DNA from: Ganoderma boninense | Lineage: Eukaryota > Basidiomycota > Agaricomycetes > Polyporales > Polyporaceae | Assembly (NCBI GenBank): GCA_002900995.3 | Contig: CM035307.1 | Location: forward strand, 806,001 to 870,000 | Length of the DNA: 64,000 bases | Reading direction: 5' to 3' | Shown: piece by piece, positions 25,001 through 36,874 of the stretch | How positions within the stretch are numbered: position 1 is the first letter of the stretch | How the letters are laid out: each line of letters starts with the position of its first letter | The notes under the pieces: generated by a model | The model's input: only the letters and a program-made list of their open reading frames with translations | Told to the model about the DNA's origin: nothing | Databases searched by the model: none | Position numbers and translations under genes: made by a program

Positions 25001-28000
25001 GAGTTCCTTAACGAGACTGAGCTTCTCGACGAGTTCACCGACAAGGATGCGACCGCGTCGTCTCGCCCTCAAGCCGCTGAGCGCGACGTGCTCGGCATCC
25101 GCGGCGCATCCTTCACCTGGTCGAACGAAAACGACGGCTCGCTCACCCCGGGCCCGAACCGCCGCAACTTCACGCTCAGGATCGAGGACGAGGTCACGTT
25201 CAAGCGCGGCGCGTTCAACCTCATCGTGGGGCCCACGGGCTCCGGCAAGACGTCGCTGCTCATGGCGCTGCTCGGCGAGCTGCACTACCTGCCGAACGGG
25301 CCCGAGTCGTACGTGAGCCTGCCGCGCGCGGGCGGCGTCGCGTACGCGGCGCAAGAGTCGTGGGTGCAGAACGAGACGATCCGCGACAACATCCTGTTCG
25401 GGGCGCCGTTCGACGAGGAGCGGTACAGCAAGGTCATCGACCAGTGCGCGCTCAAGCGCGACCTGACGCTGTTCGACGCGGGCGACCTCACCGAGGTCGG
25501 CGAGAAGGGACTGACGCTGAGCGGGGGGCAGAAGGCGCGCATTACGCTCGCGCGGGCGGTGTACTCGCGTGCGCAGATCTTGCTCCTGGACGACGTGCTC
25601 GCGGCGCTGGACGTGCATACTTCGCGGTGGATCGTGGACAAGTGCTTCAAGGGCGATTTGCTCCGTGGGCGCACGGTCGTGCTCGTGGTATGTTGTGGCT
25701 GGGCTGCTTTGCTTTGCTTTGCTTTGCTTTTGCGTGTCAGGGTGTTGATTGGCGGATTGCAGACTCACAACGTGGCGATGGCGAGCCCGATTGCGGACTT
25801 CGTCGTGTCTCTCGGATCGGACGGTCGCGTCGCGAGCCAGGGCACACTCTCGAAGGTCCTCGCGAAGGACCACAAGCTGTCTGAGGAGGTCGCTGAGGAG
25901 CGCGATGAGCTGAAGAAGGCCGAGGAGGAAGTCGACGCCGTCGAGCCCGACAGCGAGGACGCGCCCAAGAAAGGCGACGGCAAGCTGGTCGTCGCTGAGG
26001 AGATCTCCGAGGGACACGTTAGCTGGCCTGCTCGTAAGTCCATCTTTCATGCCGTCGTGTGGTCGGACATCGGGAGACTGATGCTGACTTGTGCGCAGTT
26101 CGCCTGTACTTCACGAGCATGAGCGGTGGCCACTCGTTCCTGTTCTGGCTGGGTGTCCTCGGTTTCTTGGGCTTGTGCGAGCTGCTTAACGTCATGGAGA
26201 CTTACTGGCTTGGCTACTGGGCCCAGCAGTACGAGGACACTGACCCTAGCGAGGTCAAGATCTCATAGTGAGTCGCCCGCCTGTCTTAGTTTCTCGTTTC
26301 TGCAGATGTTCATGCCGCGTCACAGCTACCTCTCGGTTTACAACATCATGATGGTTGTGGGCATCACGTGTTACTGCGCGAGCTATGTCGTGTACCTGTT
26401 CGGTGTCCTGCGCGCCTCCCGCAGCATGCACGCGACGCTGGTCCGCTCTGTGCTCAGTGCGACGCTCCGCTGGCTCGACAAGACCCCGACGTCCCGCATC
26501 ATCACTCGTTGCACCCAGGACATCCAGTGCAGTACGTCCATGATCACGCTTTGTGGCGACTTCCTGACTTCCGACTGATGGTGCTCGATGCAGTTGATGG
26601 ACAGCTCGCGAACACCCTTGGTTGGGTCATCGAGCTGACCGTCTCGATGCTTGCGAAGTTCCTCGCGGTGGTCGCGTTCTCGCCCATCTTCGCTATCCCC
26701 GGTTTCCTCGTCTCGATCCTCGGGGCGTGGTGCGGACAGATCTACATGAAGGCGCAGCTTTGCGTCAAGCGCGAGATGTCGAACGCGAAGGCGCCCGTTC
26801 TGGGCCACTTCGGTGCCGCCATCGCTGGCCTGAGTAAGTCTCCCAGTGATCTGTATCAGGCTGTTGGTTAGTGTTATAACTGACTGGCATCCAAGCGTCC
26901 ATTCGTGCGTACGGTGCGCAGAAGCAGTTCAGGGCAGAGTCGTACCGCCGTATCGAGAAGTACGTCCGCGCGGCGCGTACGTTCTACAACCTGAACCGTT
27001 GGGTCTCCGTTCGTATCGAGGCGCTTGGATCTCTGTTCGCTGCTGGCCTTGCGGCCTACCTCGTGTACGGAAGCAAAGCTAGGGCGGCCAACACCGGTTT
27101 CTCGCTGAACATGGCTGGTATGTATCCTTCCACATTTTTTCCAAGTTCTGGAGAGGTGTAGCTAATTTCGAGTAAAGTCGGTTTCAGCAGCATGATCTTG
27201 TGGTGGATCCGTATCCTGAACGAGTTCGAGGTTGCTGGAAACAGGTATGTCGTCGTTACGTGGCGATGTCCTATGGAGACTATCTGATCCTCCAATCTTT
27301 TTCTAGTTTGGAGCGTGTTCAGCAGTACGTCACGAATGAGCAGGAGGTGCCGCCTACCAACACTGGGGTTCCTCCGGCATACTGGCCTGCGAGCGGTAGC
27401 CTCCGCGTGGAGAAGCTTTCTGCGCGTTACTCCGCTGACGGTCCTCGCGTCCTGCACGAGATCTCGTTCGAGGTCAAGGCTGGCGAGCGAGTTGGCATTG
27501 GTGAGCCTTCACGTTCGATTAGAGCGTTTCTTTGTCTCACTCCAGGTTCCAGTCGGTCGCACCGGCAGTGGCAAGAGTTCTCTGACGCTCTCGCTCCTCC
27601 GCCTGATCCTCACCGAGGGCAAGGTGTACTACGACGGCATCGCCACCGACTCGGTCAACCTAGACGCGCTCCGCTCGCACATCACCATCATCCCGCAGGT
27701 CCCGGAGCTGCTCAGCGGCACGCTCCGCCAGAACCTCGACCCCTTCTCGCAGTACGACGATGCTGTCCTGAACGACTCCTTGCGCGCCGCAGGCTTGTTC
27801 TCGCTGCAGAGTGAGATGGACGAGGGCCGGATCACGCTCGACTCGCAGATCGCGAGCGGAGGCAGCAACTTGTCCGTCGGGCAGCGCCAGATCCTCGCGT
27901 TGGCCCGTGCGATCGTGCGCCAGAGCAAGCTCCTCATCCTCGACGAGGCGACCTCTGCCATCGGTACGTCTCTCTGTCGATCACTGCCTTGTTCAATGTG

Positions 28001-28395
28001 TTTATCAACGGCGTTGGTGCGCAGACTACGAGACTGATGAAGTCATTCAAAAATCGCTTCGTGAGGAGTTGGGCAACGACGTCACTCTCCTCACGATCGC
28101 GCATCGTCTGCAGACCATCATGGATGCAGATAAGATCGTGAGTGCTTCCTCGCGTCTTGCTTCTCTCCGGTGGCTGACGTCTGGCCGTTTTAGCTCGTGC
28201 TCGATGCCGGTCGCATTGTGAGTTCATGTTTGCATCTGTCTTCGGCGTTCAAAGACTGATATTCTGTTTTAATAGGCCGAGTTCGGCTCGCCCGCCGAGC
28301 TTCTCAAGAACGAGAAGGGCATGCTCCGTGCGCTTGTCGACGAGAGCGGCGACAAGGAGAAGCTCTACGAGATGGCGCGCAGCAAGTCCAGCTGA
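22053..28395 (+). CDS. full-length ABCC (MRP-type) transporter
   Basis: About 20 exons run from ATG 22053 to TGA 28393-28395. Order: N-terminal membrane domain (VLRLLSTLTLLGLAITSLIL, VVAVLLVTWAVYVYRDLYP), first transmembrane domain, NBD1 with Walker A GPTGSGKTS (about 25228-25255), signature LSGGQ and Walker B LLLDDVLAALD (about 25520-25615), second transmembrane domain, NBD2 with Walker A GRTGSGKSS (27553-27580), LSVGQRQ, Walker B LLILDEATSAID and the H-loop IAHRLQTI. NBD1 has Asp instead of the catalytic Glu after Walker B, the degenerate site usual for ABCC. Such pumps move organic anions, conjugates or drugs into vacuoles or out of the cell. A Lys/Glu-rich insertion (about 23920-24000) sits in the first membrane domain. 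Two frame breaks occur: an extra base near 22731 and CC instead of CCC at 24985. It ends only 640 bp before the RiPP-like cassettes, so a role in export is possible but unproven. Confidence 0.9.
25706..25731. repeat. GCTTT pentanucleotide repeat in an ABCC intron
   Basis: Five GCTTT units inside the intron that separates the end of the NBD1 Walker B/D-loop exon from the H-loop exon. Confidence 0.8.
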
Positions 28396-29038
28396 CGTGC
28401 TCGCCGGTGTCTGATTAGTGTTCATCTATGATCTACGCGGTCAAGCTTGGTTTAGAGATATACTTATCACCCAGGGAGCACACACTACACACTAGAGCAT
28501 TGCATGGGAGTCTTGTGCGATAGCCACCACGTTATATTTATATTTGTACTAGTACGTCAGTACTGGAATGGACTTCGCGTATCCGTGCTTTGAAGTACTT
28601 TCCATTCCGTGGGCGCCTCCACGATCCTCGGGCGCTGAACTTGAACTTATTCAAAGTCACAGCGCCAGAAGAAGCGTCCGAGTCCCCTCTGAGCTCTGCC
28701 AGTAACCACAGCGCCATCGCCTATTATTGCTATCTAGCCACCCAAACCACAAGGTTTTCTGTTTTTAGGATCTAATCTTTTGCCATCTTGATTGCATCGG
28801 ACCGGCCCGCCCATCGACTGCGGCAGACCGCTCAGACTCACCGGCGTAGGGGAAGCAGGACTCAGTTTCGAGCCCGAAGGTCCTGGTGATGGGGCCTTTA
28901 TGGTTTGGTTACCTTGATACGGTTTCGGTCACACGTCTCTCTGTGCCCCGCAGTGGCGATGGGATAGCCTCTTGGACGATTCTACCGGGCAACGGCGACG
29001 CAGCTTGAACTAGGTGGTGTTCAGGGCCCATAGAAGGC
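28396..29038. other. ABCC 3' flank and cassette-1 promoter
   Basis: From about 28660 the sequence resembles 39535-39930 (shared CAGTAACCACAG, TCTAGCC-CC-AAACACAA and GGATC/GGTCCAATC motifs), so the duplicated unit begins here. No gene is seen. Confidence 0.5.
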
Positions 29039-29805
29039 ATGAGAGTGGTTTCACCAGCCTTCTCGACGACCCTCATGTACCCACACAAAGTACTGCTCGT
29101 TGCCGCGAGTGCGCTGGCATGCTTGACGGGGGTCAACCTCCTCACGTCGTACTTTGTGGTGGGGGTTGGAATCGCCCGGAAACCTGCAGATCGCGAGCAT
29201 AAACACAGTGCGTTCAGCTCCCAGTCCCACTCGCAATATCGTATGATATACAGTGTAACACGCTACTGACTCGCACCCTTGTCGCAGCATACACATACGT
29301 CGGCGACGACTACCCCGAGCACTGGCCGCTGCCGCCCACACCTCCCGTCGCCCTCGTCGTCGAGGACTCCTCGCACTACCCCCTCCGCGGGCCCGACGCC
29401 CGCGAGGAGTGGGCGAGCAGCACCCCGCGGGGGTTCGGGTACTTCCGCCTGGGCCCAGAGCACCGCGCGTTCACCATCTCGATGTTCCACCAGAACCACT
29501 GTCTGCGCGTGATTCGCGGCGCGCTCGGCGCGGGGGACTACCGCCCCGAGAAGGCGGCGCACGTCGGCCACTGCCTCGTGTACCTCCGCGAGATGGTGCT
29601 TTGCGCGCCGGACCTCACGCTCGAGCCGTACGATCCGCTAGACTTCGTCGCGACCGAGCGGCGGGCGGGCGCGGCCCATGTCTGCGCGGACTGGCGGCAG
29701 GTGTACGACTCGGCGTCGGACAACTGGGACGAGTGGGTGAAGGTGCGCCCTGCGGCCAAACCTAACAACGCCACCGACGCCGTCCGGCGGGCCATCTCGA
29801 CGTAG
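29039..29805 (+). CDS. UstYa-like (DUF3328) protein A1
   Basis: Two exons, 29039-29207 and 29288-29805, give 228 residues. An N-terminal membrane helix (VLLVAASALACLTGVNLLTSYF, about residues 19-40) precedes a lumenal domain with FGYFRLGPEHRAFTISMFHQNHC and later HVGHCLVYLREM. The two HxxHC motifs (HQNHC and HVGHC) are the hallmark of the UstYa family, copper-dependent oxidases that cyclise or otherwise oxidise RiPP core peptides in ascomycetes (ustiloxin, asperipin, phomopsin). The DW--VYD--S-NWD-WV segment is shared by A1-A3. Its neighbours are a second UstYa-like gene transcribed toward it and the precursor-like P1. Start chosen because it gives the membrane anchor and matches A2. Function as a peptide oxidase is inferred from family and context. 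Confidence 0.88.
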
Positions 29806-30249
29806 CCGTGCGTCGCCGTCTTTTTTCGTGCGCTAGGGGTCTGACCGAACAGAGTTCTATAGCTCCGTCATGTGGTCCTGCTGTACATTGAGGGGAGATT
29901 TCATGAGAAGGATCATGCCGCTAGAAGTAGAATTCCTTGCCTCTGTCTTCTGTCCGCAGATGACGGAATGTCATAAGACCTTCGCGCCGCAGCGTGCTTC
30001 CGCTTTAGCCGTGGTTCATCCCTAATTATATTTGGCTCTAGCTCGCGTCAATGTGTTCGTCTTGACAGCCTACAGGCTACAGAAGCCGAAGCCGGAGACA
30101 CCCGCGAAGCAACGAGATTCCAGCTCTAGTAAGCGACCAAGCATCTTACATACAGCGCACGGTAGGATCAACTTCAAGCTCCATCTAAGGCCGCAAGTCA
30201 ATGCGACCGGGTAAGATGAGATGATGAGGCTGCTCAGGCTGCTCACCGC

Positions 30250-30878
30250 TCATTCACCTCGCGCGTTGCGGGCCTGCGCGTCGTAGACCGCTGTCCAGTC
30301 CTTGCACGTCATCGTGCCCCACGGCTGGACCGCATGCGGGCCCGTTGGGTCGACCACAGGCTCGAGGCGCGTGTCCCTCCGGCACAGGACCATCTGGCGC
30401 AGGTACTGCAGGCAATGCAGGGAGACCGCGCTCGGGCCTTGTGGGGTCAGCGCCTCGCGCGCGATGTAGGCCCGCCGGACGACGTTGAGGCAGCGCAGCT
30501 GGTGGAACATCGAGATCGTGTAGGGCTCGCGGTCTTCGCCGATGCGGACGACGCCGTCGTGGGGGAAGAGCGCGGCCCACTCGGCGGCGGCGGCGGTCGT
30601 GTTGAGCTCGTAGTGGACGGTGGGCTCGAAGTACATGAGCTTGGGCGGGAGGGAGCCGATGTCCCATTGGGGCGAGGTGTTCTCGTAGATGCTACCTGTG
30701 CTCGGCGTTCACGCAGTCATTGTTTTTGTGGGGGAGAAATGGACGTACGAGCACTGTAAACGTTGTTTGAGGCCCGCCCTCTGGATCGGGAGATCATGAA
30801 TGCGAGGTATAGGACGCAAGCTATGCATGCCAGTCCGACATATGCAGTGAGCCGTCGTGTAGCTTTGGGGGAGTCCAT
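30250..30878 (-). CDS. UstYa-like (DUF3328) protein B1 with altered His motifs
   Basis: Exons 30749-30878 and 30250-30695 (minus) encode 191 residues, starting MDSPKATRRLTAYVGLACIA with a single membrane helix and ending NARGE. The lumenal domain has SIYENTSPQWDIG, YFEPTVHYELNTT, EPYTISMFHQLRCL and SAVSLHCLQYLRQMVLC. Compared with the UstYa hallmark, the first motif is HxxRC instead of HxxHC, and the second keeps only HC. This change is the same in B2 and B3, so it is fixed, not decay. Ustiloxin biosynthesis uses two UstY proteins (UstYa and UstYb) together; B may be the non-equivalent partner of A. That pairing is an inference from gene order. Confidence 0.85.
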
Positions 30879-31585
30879 GGATGAGAAGAGCAGGCTAGGG
30901 AGATCCGGTGTGCACACGTCCTAGTACTGGAGGGTCAAGGCCATGGGACCTGACCTGGTAACGATTGCTCGAGGAGAACGTTGAACGTTGAAGCTTACTT
31001 TGGCTATTCAAGTGTCTGCGCGTTTTCTTCCGTGGAGTCCTTCTGACGCTGTTGAGAAGTATCAATGCATCTACAAACATTTGTCAAGTTGTCATGACTC
31101 TGCGACTCGGAAGAAGACGGCATGAACATTAATGGGACAGTGGGGGCGGCGAACCTTAGAGTGGTTGCCAAGTGAGGCCATTTCAACCATAGAACATCTC
31201 TCATGTCCTTCTTGCCGTGTCGGTAACTCTCAGCCAGAGCGACGCGCCCAGGCGCCTAGATACACTCTGAAGTCAGTCGGGCGCTCGTGGAAACTTCGTC
31301 GGCATCTCGGCATTTGCATCGTTGCCAGTCCTTCGGACTGTTCTCGTCCTCGAATCTCGTTATTCCTTCCAGTGGCAAAGCATACGCTCTCATCTAATGA
31401 TAGGGCACGCCTCAAGAGCCAACATTCCAGTCGCCGAAGAAGGTGCCATTCATCTCCACTGAGTAGGAAGAGGTGCCGCAAAGTTTGACAGAGGAGTCGA
31501 ACTGGTTCGAGACATGTGTCATTAAGTTTAATGACCATCTGGGAGCTCTCCTTGAGACACTTACATGGCTATGTTTCTGTAGAGC

Positions 31586-31844
31586 TTAGAAGTTCTCCGG
31601 ATACCTGTCATCGCACTCAAGCTGTCGTTTCTCCATCGCATCAACTGCCGAGCCTGGGACTTCGCCATCGGTTGCACCGGCAGGGATGTCAAGCTCGTCC
31701 AAATCGCAGTTGCTTTGCGCTGAAAATGTGGGTAAACACGACAGAATTTGTGTAATGTAATGCAGATAGCCAAGTACCTGTAGCAGGCACGATGGCGACA
31801 AGGGCCAGGAGGAAGACGGCGAGGAGGTTGAATGAAAGTTTCAT
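31586..31844 (-). CDS. candidate secreted RiPP precursor peptide P1 (core QLECDDRYPENF)
   Basis: Exons 31778-31844 and 31586-31719 (minus), 58-nt intron, 66 residues. Residues 1-20 form a clear signal peptide (MKLSFNLLAVFLLALVAIVP). Then comes a leader conserved in P2 and P3, with C-x3-DELDIPAGA and VPGSAVDAM, then EKR and the C-terminus QLECDDRYPENF. KR is a standard Kex2-type cleavage site, so the last 12 residues would be released. The peptide has Cys, Tyr and Phe that UstYa-type or flavin enzymes could modify. The intron falls just after the signal peptide in all three P genes. It is not a mating pheromone: there is no C-terminal CaaX box. Its role as substrate of A/B/F is inferred from context. 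Confidence 0.85.
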
Positions 31845-31903
31845 GGTCCGCATGGGGAAGCGCATCTGTGTAGGCGATGTAGGTACAGGTCAGTTCAAGT
31901 GCA

Positions 31904-31911
31904 TTTTTATA
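31904..31911 (-). promoter_or_regulatory. TATA box of P1
   Basis: TATAAAAA on the minus strand, 60-67 bp upstream of the P1 ATG. P2 has TATAAGAA at exactly the same spacing, embedded in a conserved CCTGTCTCTAG-TATA context. Confidence 0.6.
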
Positions 31912-32262
31912 CTAGAGACAGGGGTCTACCGCAGTCAAGCAACATTTTTTGATCTCAGGAATCTTACTCCCAAGATGTCTTCTAAGTTGTTCTCACTACA
32001 TCGTCAGCGAGACAGGGCGGAATCCATGCGCCGTACAAACTTAACCACGCGAGTTACGTCAAGGGAGGACATTCAGCGCTAGGACACCCGGGCGATTGAC
32101 TAGACGGGAGGTCATGGGGGCGATATGTATGTACATTTTTCTGCGCAATTTGTGACATTCACATTTTTCGGTCCCTTCAATAACAGAGTACTCCCACGCA
32201 GATTGTCCCGGTTGGAGCTTTTATCATCCATGGCTCAGCACTCTCTGCCCCCATCCGCCTCG

Positions 32263-33287
32263 ATGACTCTGCTCCGGACCCCATCCTCAGTGGAGTCTGC
32301 CTATGCCCTCTGCTACAGAGCGAAGCCGATAGCCAGGACGATGTAACCCTAGCGAGCAATGACACCCAGTCAAAAGGTGTGTTCGAATAATGAGCTTGAG
32401 ATGCAGTCGAACTGAAATAGGTCACCGTGACGAGCAGCAGACCATTGCGAAGAACGGGGTGGGCTCCTGAGGTGGCGGCTCTCCTCTTTGGTGTATTGTG
32501 CATGCGCGCTCTCACTGCTCTGCTCGGCTTTCAACATTGTCGCTCCTTGCGCTCAATCTTTTCTCTCCTCACATCCGTCCATCTCCTCCCCTCGAATACG
32601 CAAGTTCGTATGTAGGCCTGGAGGCCACTGTCCGAGACTCGTCTGCGCCCCCCCTCGGCCCAATCACCAATTTCCCGACAGGTATCGGCCAGGTCAACGA
32701 ATCCGAGCCTCACGCCGTATACTTCGACGTCCACCGTTGGTCGTCTACATTCGGCATGGTGTACCCCGAGGATCGCCGCATCCTCTCGATCTTCAACGGT
32801 ACGTCGTTTTGCATCCTGGAGCAATATATGCGCTAATCCTCGACTGCAGGAGTCGACATACATTCAGTTTTGGGCAGGGGACTTTGGGATGGAGCGATGC
32901 TCCTTGAAGTTTATGTCCCCTGCTGAGGGAGGTGTCCTCTTTCTGCTCCGGAGACTACGATGCGAGTCTGGCGCGTCGATGTACCCCGGCACGGCCTCGA
33001 CTTCCACCGCCTGTCATGGCAAACTCGTCCTCCGCGAGCTGATTCACTGGTTCGTCTCCTTGATACTGCGACACAACTCGACCGTCGAATCCGAGGAGTT
33101 CCATTGTCCGTCTGGATCTTTCCAGACGTTCGAGTTGTCATGCGCGGGCGCTGACTGCCGGGTCGACTTCCGGCAGTCGCCAAAGAAGAAGGACCTTGGT
33201 GAGTAGTATTCGAGTCACGATTATTTCGAGTTTTGGCTAATATAATTGTTGTTAGGCTTCTGGCTCGTGCAGCGGCCATCGATATGA
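32263..33287 (+). pseudogene. U1, damaged copy of the orphan type II membrane protein U
   Basis: The layout of U2/U3 is recognisable: exon 1 from ATG 32263, a membrane exon (ACALSLLCSAFN, about 32500), EPHAVYFDVHRWSSTFGMVYPEDRR, an exon beginning ESTYIQFWAGDFGMERCSL (from about 32851), and the last exon FWLVQRPSI ending 33287. Against U2 and U3 there are several one-base changes: a missing C in the CCC at 32306-32308, an extra T after AACAT near 32540, an extra base near 32790, a missing C near 32938, and a small insertion near 33040. Some could be assembly errors, but this is more than in any neighbour, so I call it a likely pseudogene. Unlike U2, the final donor GTGAGT at 33199 is intact. 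Confidence 0.65.
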
Positions 33288-34490
33288 TCATTCGCGTCTA
33301 TTCGGCGACAATCATCCTTCTCTTTTTCTAGTTCCGTATAGAAGTTGACTTGCACCCCCCATAGATGTTAGTCCTCCTTGCAGCACATTTGCACTTCCAT
33401 GGATTTGACACGATATCTACCGCAGCCTCGACTACAGTTGTCGCGGTGGACCCATGTCTTTTACTGTACGACCCTTTGAAATGTTTCTCCGCCTCCGCAA
33501 GTTGAAAAACGCGTCTTACATTGCTCCCGCATCTGTCAGACTATTTCTGGTTGCATGAACTTTGACCTCCGAATCAGAGCCCCTTTTATGCTCGGCAGCG
33601 ATACTTCCGCTGTAACTCAGTTCGCGCTCGGGTCTCTTACGGACGCTTCGCCCACTGCGACTCCCATTATAGATCATCGCAGAGCTTCGGCGGCGCCAGC
33701 ATCGAGAACCAGGACGTAATGTGGCACAAATTTTACAACCATCTGCCTACAAGCCTCAAGTTCGTCCGCACTCAACGAGTGCCGTGCATTCCGCTGCAAG
33801 GGTTTCGCGTCTGCTTTGCAACTTGCCGGTTTCTACTGGGCGCCACATGATGCATCCTGAACGCACTCTCCCCGCCACTATTCACGTTCGCTGTCTTCCA
33901 TCTAGACAAACTCTCTACGTACACTGCGCATTATTACCCTTATCCAGATGATATCCTGATTCCACGATTCTATCGCATCAGGCTCAATCAGAGCGCCTTC
34001 TGCGCCACAAGCAAAGATACAGTCGCAGTTGCGACACTCAGAGGTGAGTGCTATCAGTGCTAGACTCGGAGCGCGACGGTCACTGACAATCTGAGCTTCC
34101 TGACACGAGGCTTCCAGAGTTTCAGTTTTATTTTTTTTGCCGTATAGGCGCAATGTCTCGCTTCCTCCGTCGCCCCCGGGCTCGGCCGTGGTACTGCGAT
34201 CCCAAGCTCATCTTCAGTGGCTCATCACCGCCCGACTCGCAGCGGGCTGCGTCGGTACTAGAACCCATGGACGCATCTGTATTCCTGCAGATCAAGGATC
34301 ATGGCGGTCTGTAGGTAGGCTGTGGGGGAAAGGGACGTCCAAGACTGTTTTATAGGCCTCTGCATCGACAGTCAGTCGGTGACAGTATTCAAGTTTCCTC
34401 TCAGAGGCAGTTCTCACTCGCAACGCTTGTTACACATCCTATTCGACATTCACTTGCCGTCAAGTTGGACCGACGCGATACACTGCTACA
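33288..34490. other. spacer with traces of minus-strand segment X1
   Basis: On the minus strand, fragments resemble unit 2: YSGSIAAEHKRGSDSE (about 33570-33620) against YSGFSIAAENTRGFE, and CGAEGALIEPDAI (about 33965-34005) against CCAEGAVPVIDSDAM. They do not form an open gene here. The remainder looks noncoding. Confidence 0.35.
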
Positions 34491-36551
34491 ATGGACTCAG
34501 ATGACAGCTCGTTCATTCCTGGAACTCGCGTCGAGTTCGTAGCTGTTATGGCCACGATGGGCCTGTATGGCATTACCTGCATGCAGACGTACGTGCTTGT
34601 TTCCATCATGACAGAATTCATTCGTGTCTCCTAACCATATTGACCCTTCACAGATTTTTGTACTTTGTGCAGTGAGGACAGACCGCTCTCCCTCATCTGC
34701 GCATAACTCACGCATCTTGACAGAAACCAAAGAGGAGATCATTGGTCGCTTCCTCTCCTCGTGAGTCCAACTTCAAGATGATTCTATGACGCTGCGCATA
34801 TATAGACTGGACATTACATGTCATCCTCGAATCTCTAAGGTAGCATACCTCTGGTACGTTATGTGCTTCCTAACGGCTTCTTGATATGCGGCTCAATTGA
34901 TTGTCAGGGTTATGGACACAGTCCACCAAGTCATTACTGTCAGAGGCTGTAAGGACTTAGCAGCAGCGTTCGTGTCATGGAGAGCATGCCTGACACAAGC
35001 TCCACGATTTGCAGTCTGGGTGCTCATTTCCAGCGTCCATAACCCATTCGTACTTTCTCGGTGAGTCCGTTCCCAGCCCAACGGTGAAATGACATGCTGA
35101 CCCTTTCGTTTAATCAGGGAGTACCTCGTACGTATGTAGGACCATTCCCAAGGCTTGGCTAACATTTAGGTTGCGTACTGCAGTGGGCAGGACTTTTTAC
35201 GGGAGGTATATAGTTGGGCGCATCGGAATGTATTCAAAGATCCAAGGCTGACGCACTCGTATCTAAATCCAGAGCTTGGTCACACTGCCAACGCAGCTCT
35301 TCTTCGTCGTGCGCATCTGGCAATGTGAGTCCTGACTTTTGTCGACATCACATTGAGCTGACATTGGTTGTCGCGATTTCGTTTCAGTCGCCAACAGGCA
35401 CTGGTTCATCCCTCTGTTTTTTGTGAATTCGTTTGAGTTGCATTGTGGTTGTCCCAAGCTAACTGTGGGTGTAGGTTCCCTGTTCTATCTTCCAGCTAGG
35501 TATGCGGTGACCGCTCGTATCAATGATAATCATGATGCTGACATCTTCCATTCCCTTCAAAGGCGGGTACATTGGTGGGTACTTTCTCATATAACCCACT
35601 ATGCAAGCATTTTGACAGCATGCAGCGTTCCTCATTATATGGTAGGCCCGTGCTTAGTACGACTCGGCGATCTGATCTATTGAAGAAGTACGCGCATCCC
35701 CCAGCCTCAACGGTGGCCCAACGGCGCATATAATAGTTGTTATCGATGTACGTCGCTATTCTCCTGTCATGCTTTTGTTCCAAGCTTGCAGAGCTCATGT
35801 CATCGTCTATGCAGAAACTACCAATGGCATTTTGGGGCGTCCAGGCTGCTGAAGACATCCTGATATCCCTCACTCTCATATTCCTCCTCTGGCAACGACG
35901 TATATCGAACAGTTTCCGAAGGTACGCATGCCGGTGGAACATGATCTCATCTCCTCGTGAATAATCGACGGTCCACTCCTCTTTCCATGGACCGAGCAGC
36001 ACCGACCGGATCCTCTACCGCCTCACGACGTTCGTCATCAATACTGGGGTTTGGACCGCGCTCTGCGCCTTGCTCACCATCATTACCGTACGCCTAGCAC
36101 AATCCTCTCTAGTCATGGCAGGCGATCTCTGTGACGGTCTGAGCGTATAGATGGCCATAAATCCCAATTTCGAACTTTACGTGTCGCTCAACCTAGTGGT
36201 GTGTCCCCTATACTGCAACACGCTCCTCGCAAACTTGAATGCAAGGGCATTCATCCGGGGAGAGAGGTTCACCGAGCCATCCGCGAACACGTTGACTCGC
36301 TCCGGGCCCTCAGCGGCTTTTGGCCGCCTCACACAGTCAGGTTCAGAGGTTCGTCTTGGGCCTCGAGCTCTTCATTCGCCATCTTCTAGAAAGGGTCTGT
36401 ACTGATGGCTCGTTCACGGTGTAGCACTCGCGGAGGGCTGGGGAGGGAAGCTCCCGTACCGATGTTATCGAGCTGTCCGGGGCCGACCTTCGCGAATAAC
36501 TCGAACTTCAAGTTGGGCGAAACGACGATCGAGGACGGTTATTCTGTATGA
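34491..36551 (+). CDS. DUF6534-type multi-pass membrane protein T1
   Basis: Starts MDSDDSSFIPGTRVEFVAVM and runs through about 12 short exons to TGA 36549-36551. Membrane helices can be read in order: TMGLYGITCMQTFLYFV, LLVAYLWVMDTVHQVITV, LWVLISSVHNPFVLS, SLVTLPTQLFFVVRIWQF, HWFIPLFFV, AFLIIW, then GVQAAEDILISLTLIFLLWQ, and the hallmark block LYRLTTFVINTGVWTALCAL followed by YVSLNLVVCPLYCNTLLANL. That last block is the DUF6534 domain, very abundant in Agaricomycetes and of unknown function; the seven-helix layout is receptor- or sensor-like. The C-terminal tail has ELSGADLREXL-like and KLGETT segments shared with T2 and T3. It is convergent with F1. Confidence 0.8.
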
Positions 36552-36842
36552 ACAGGACGCGGCCTTTGTCCCTCTCGAAGTGTGTCTGGACGCAAGCAAT
36601 GCCATGTGTTACGCTGAAGTTACCTGCTGGTCATAACACGAATATGAAACGCGATGCTTTCCAGTCCGCTTCCACTCGATCCTTGCTCGTCGCCTATGCA
36701 CCTCTCCATGCACTGTTCAGCACGCACAAGTAAAAAGACTCGCCTCGCCAATGTGCGGCCACAGGCCATGATACGAAGAAGCCGCGACAATATAGTTCAA
36801 AGAAACTACAAACTAGACCTAGACATAAATGAGTACACGGCG

Positions 36843-36866
36843 GACACACACACACACACACGCACA
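36843..36866. repeat. CA microsatellite
   Basis: About ten CA units just downstream of the F1 stop. The matching site in unit 2 (47938-47955) is nearly lost. Confidence 0.8.
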
Positions 36867-36874
36867 CATCGCAA

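Noticed and set aside
24824..26050. 408-codon open frame on the minus strand
   Set aside because: It lies antisense to the ABCC NBD1 exon, whose GC-rich codons keep the opposite strand open. The + strand has Walker A, LSGGQ and Walker B.
31586..31844. P genes as mating pheromone precursors
   Set aside because: Basidiomycete pheromone precursors lack a signal peptide and end in a CaaX box; P1-P3 have a signal peptide and end in NF or DF.
36843..36866. CA repeat as a regulatory or telomere-like element
   Set aside because: A simple microsatellite downstream of F1; the matching place in unit 2 has largely lost it.
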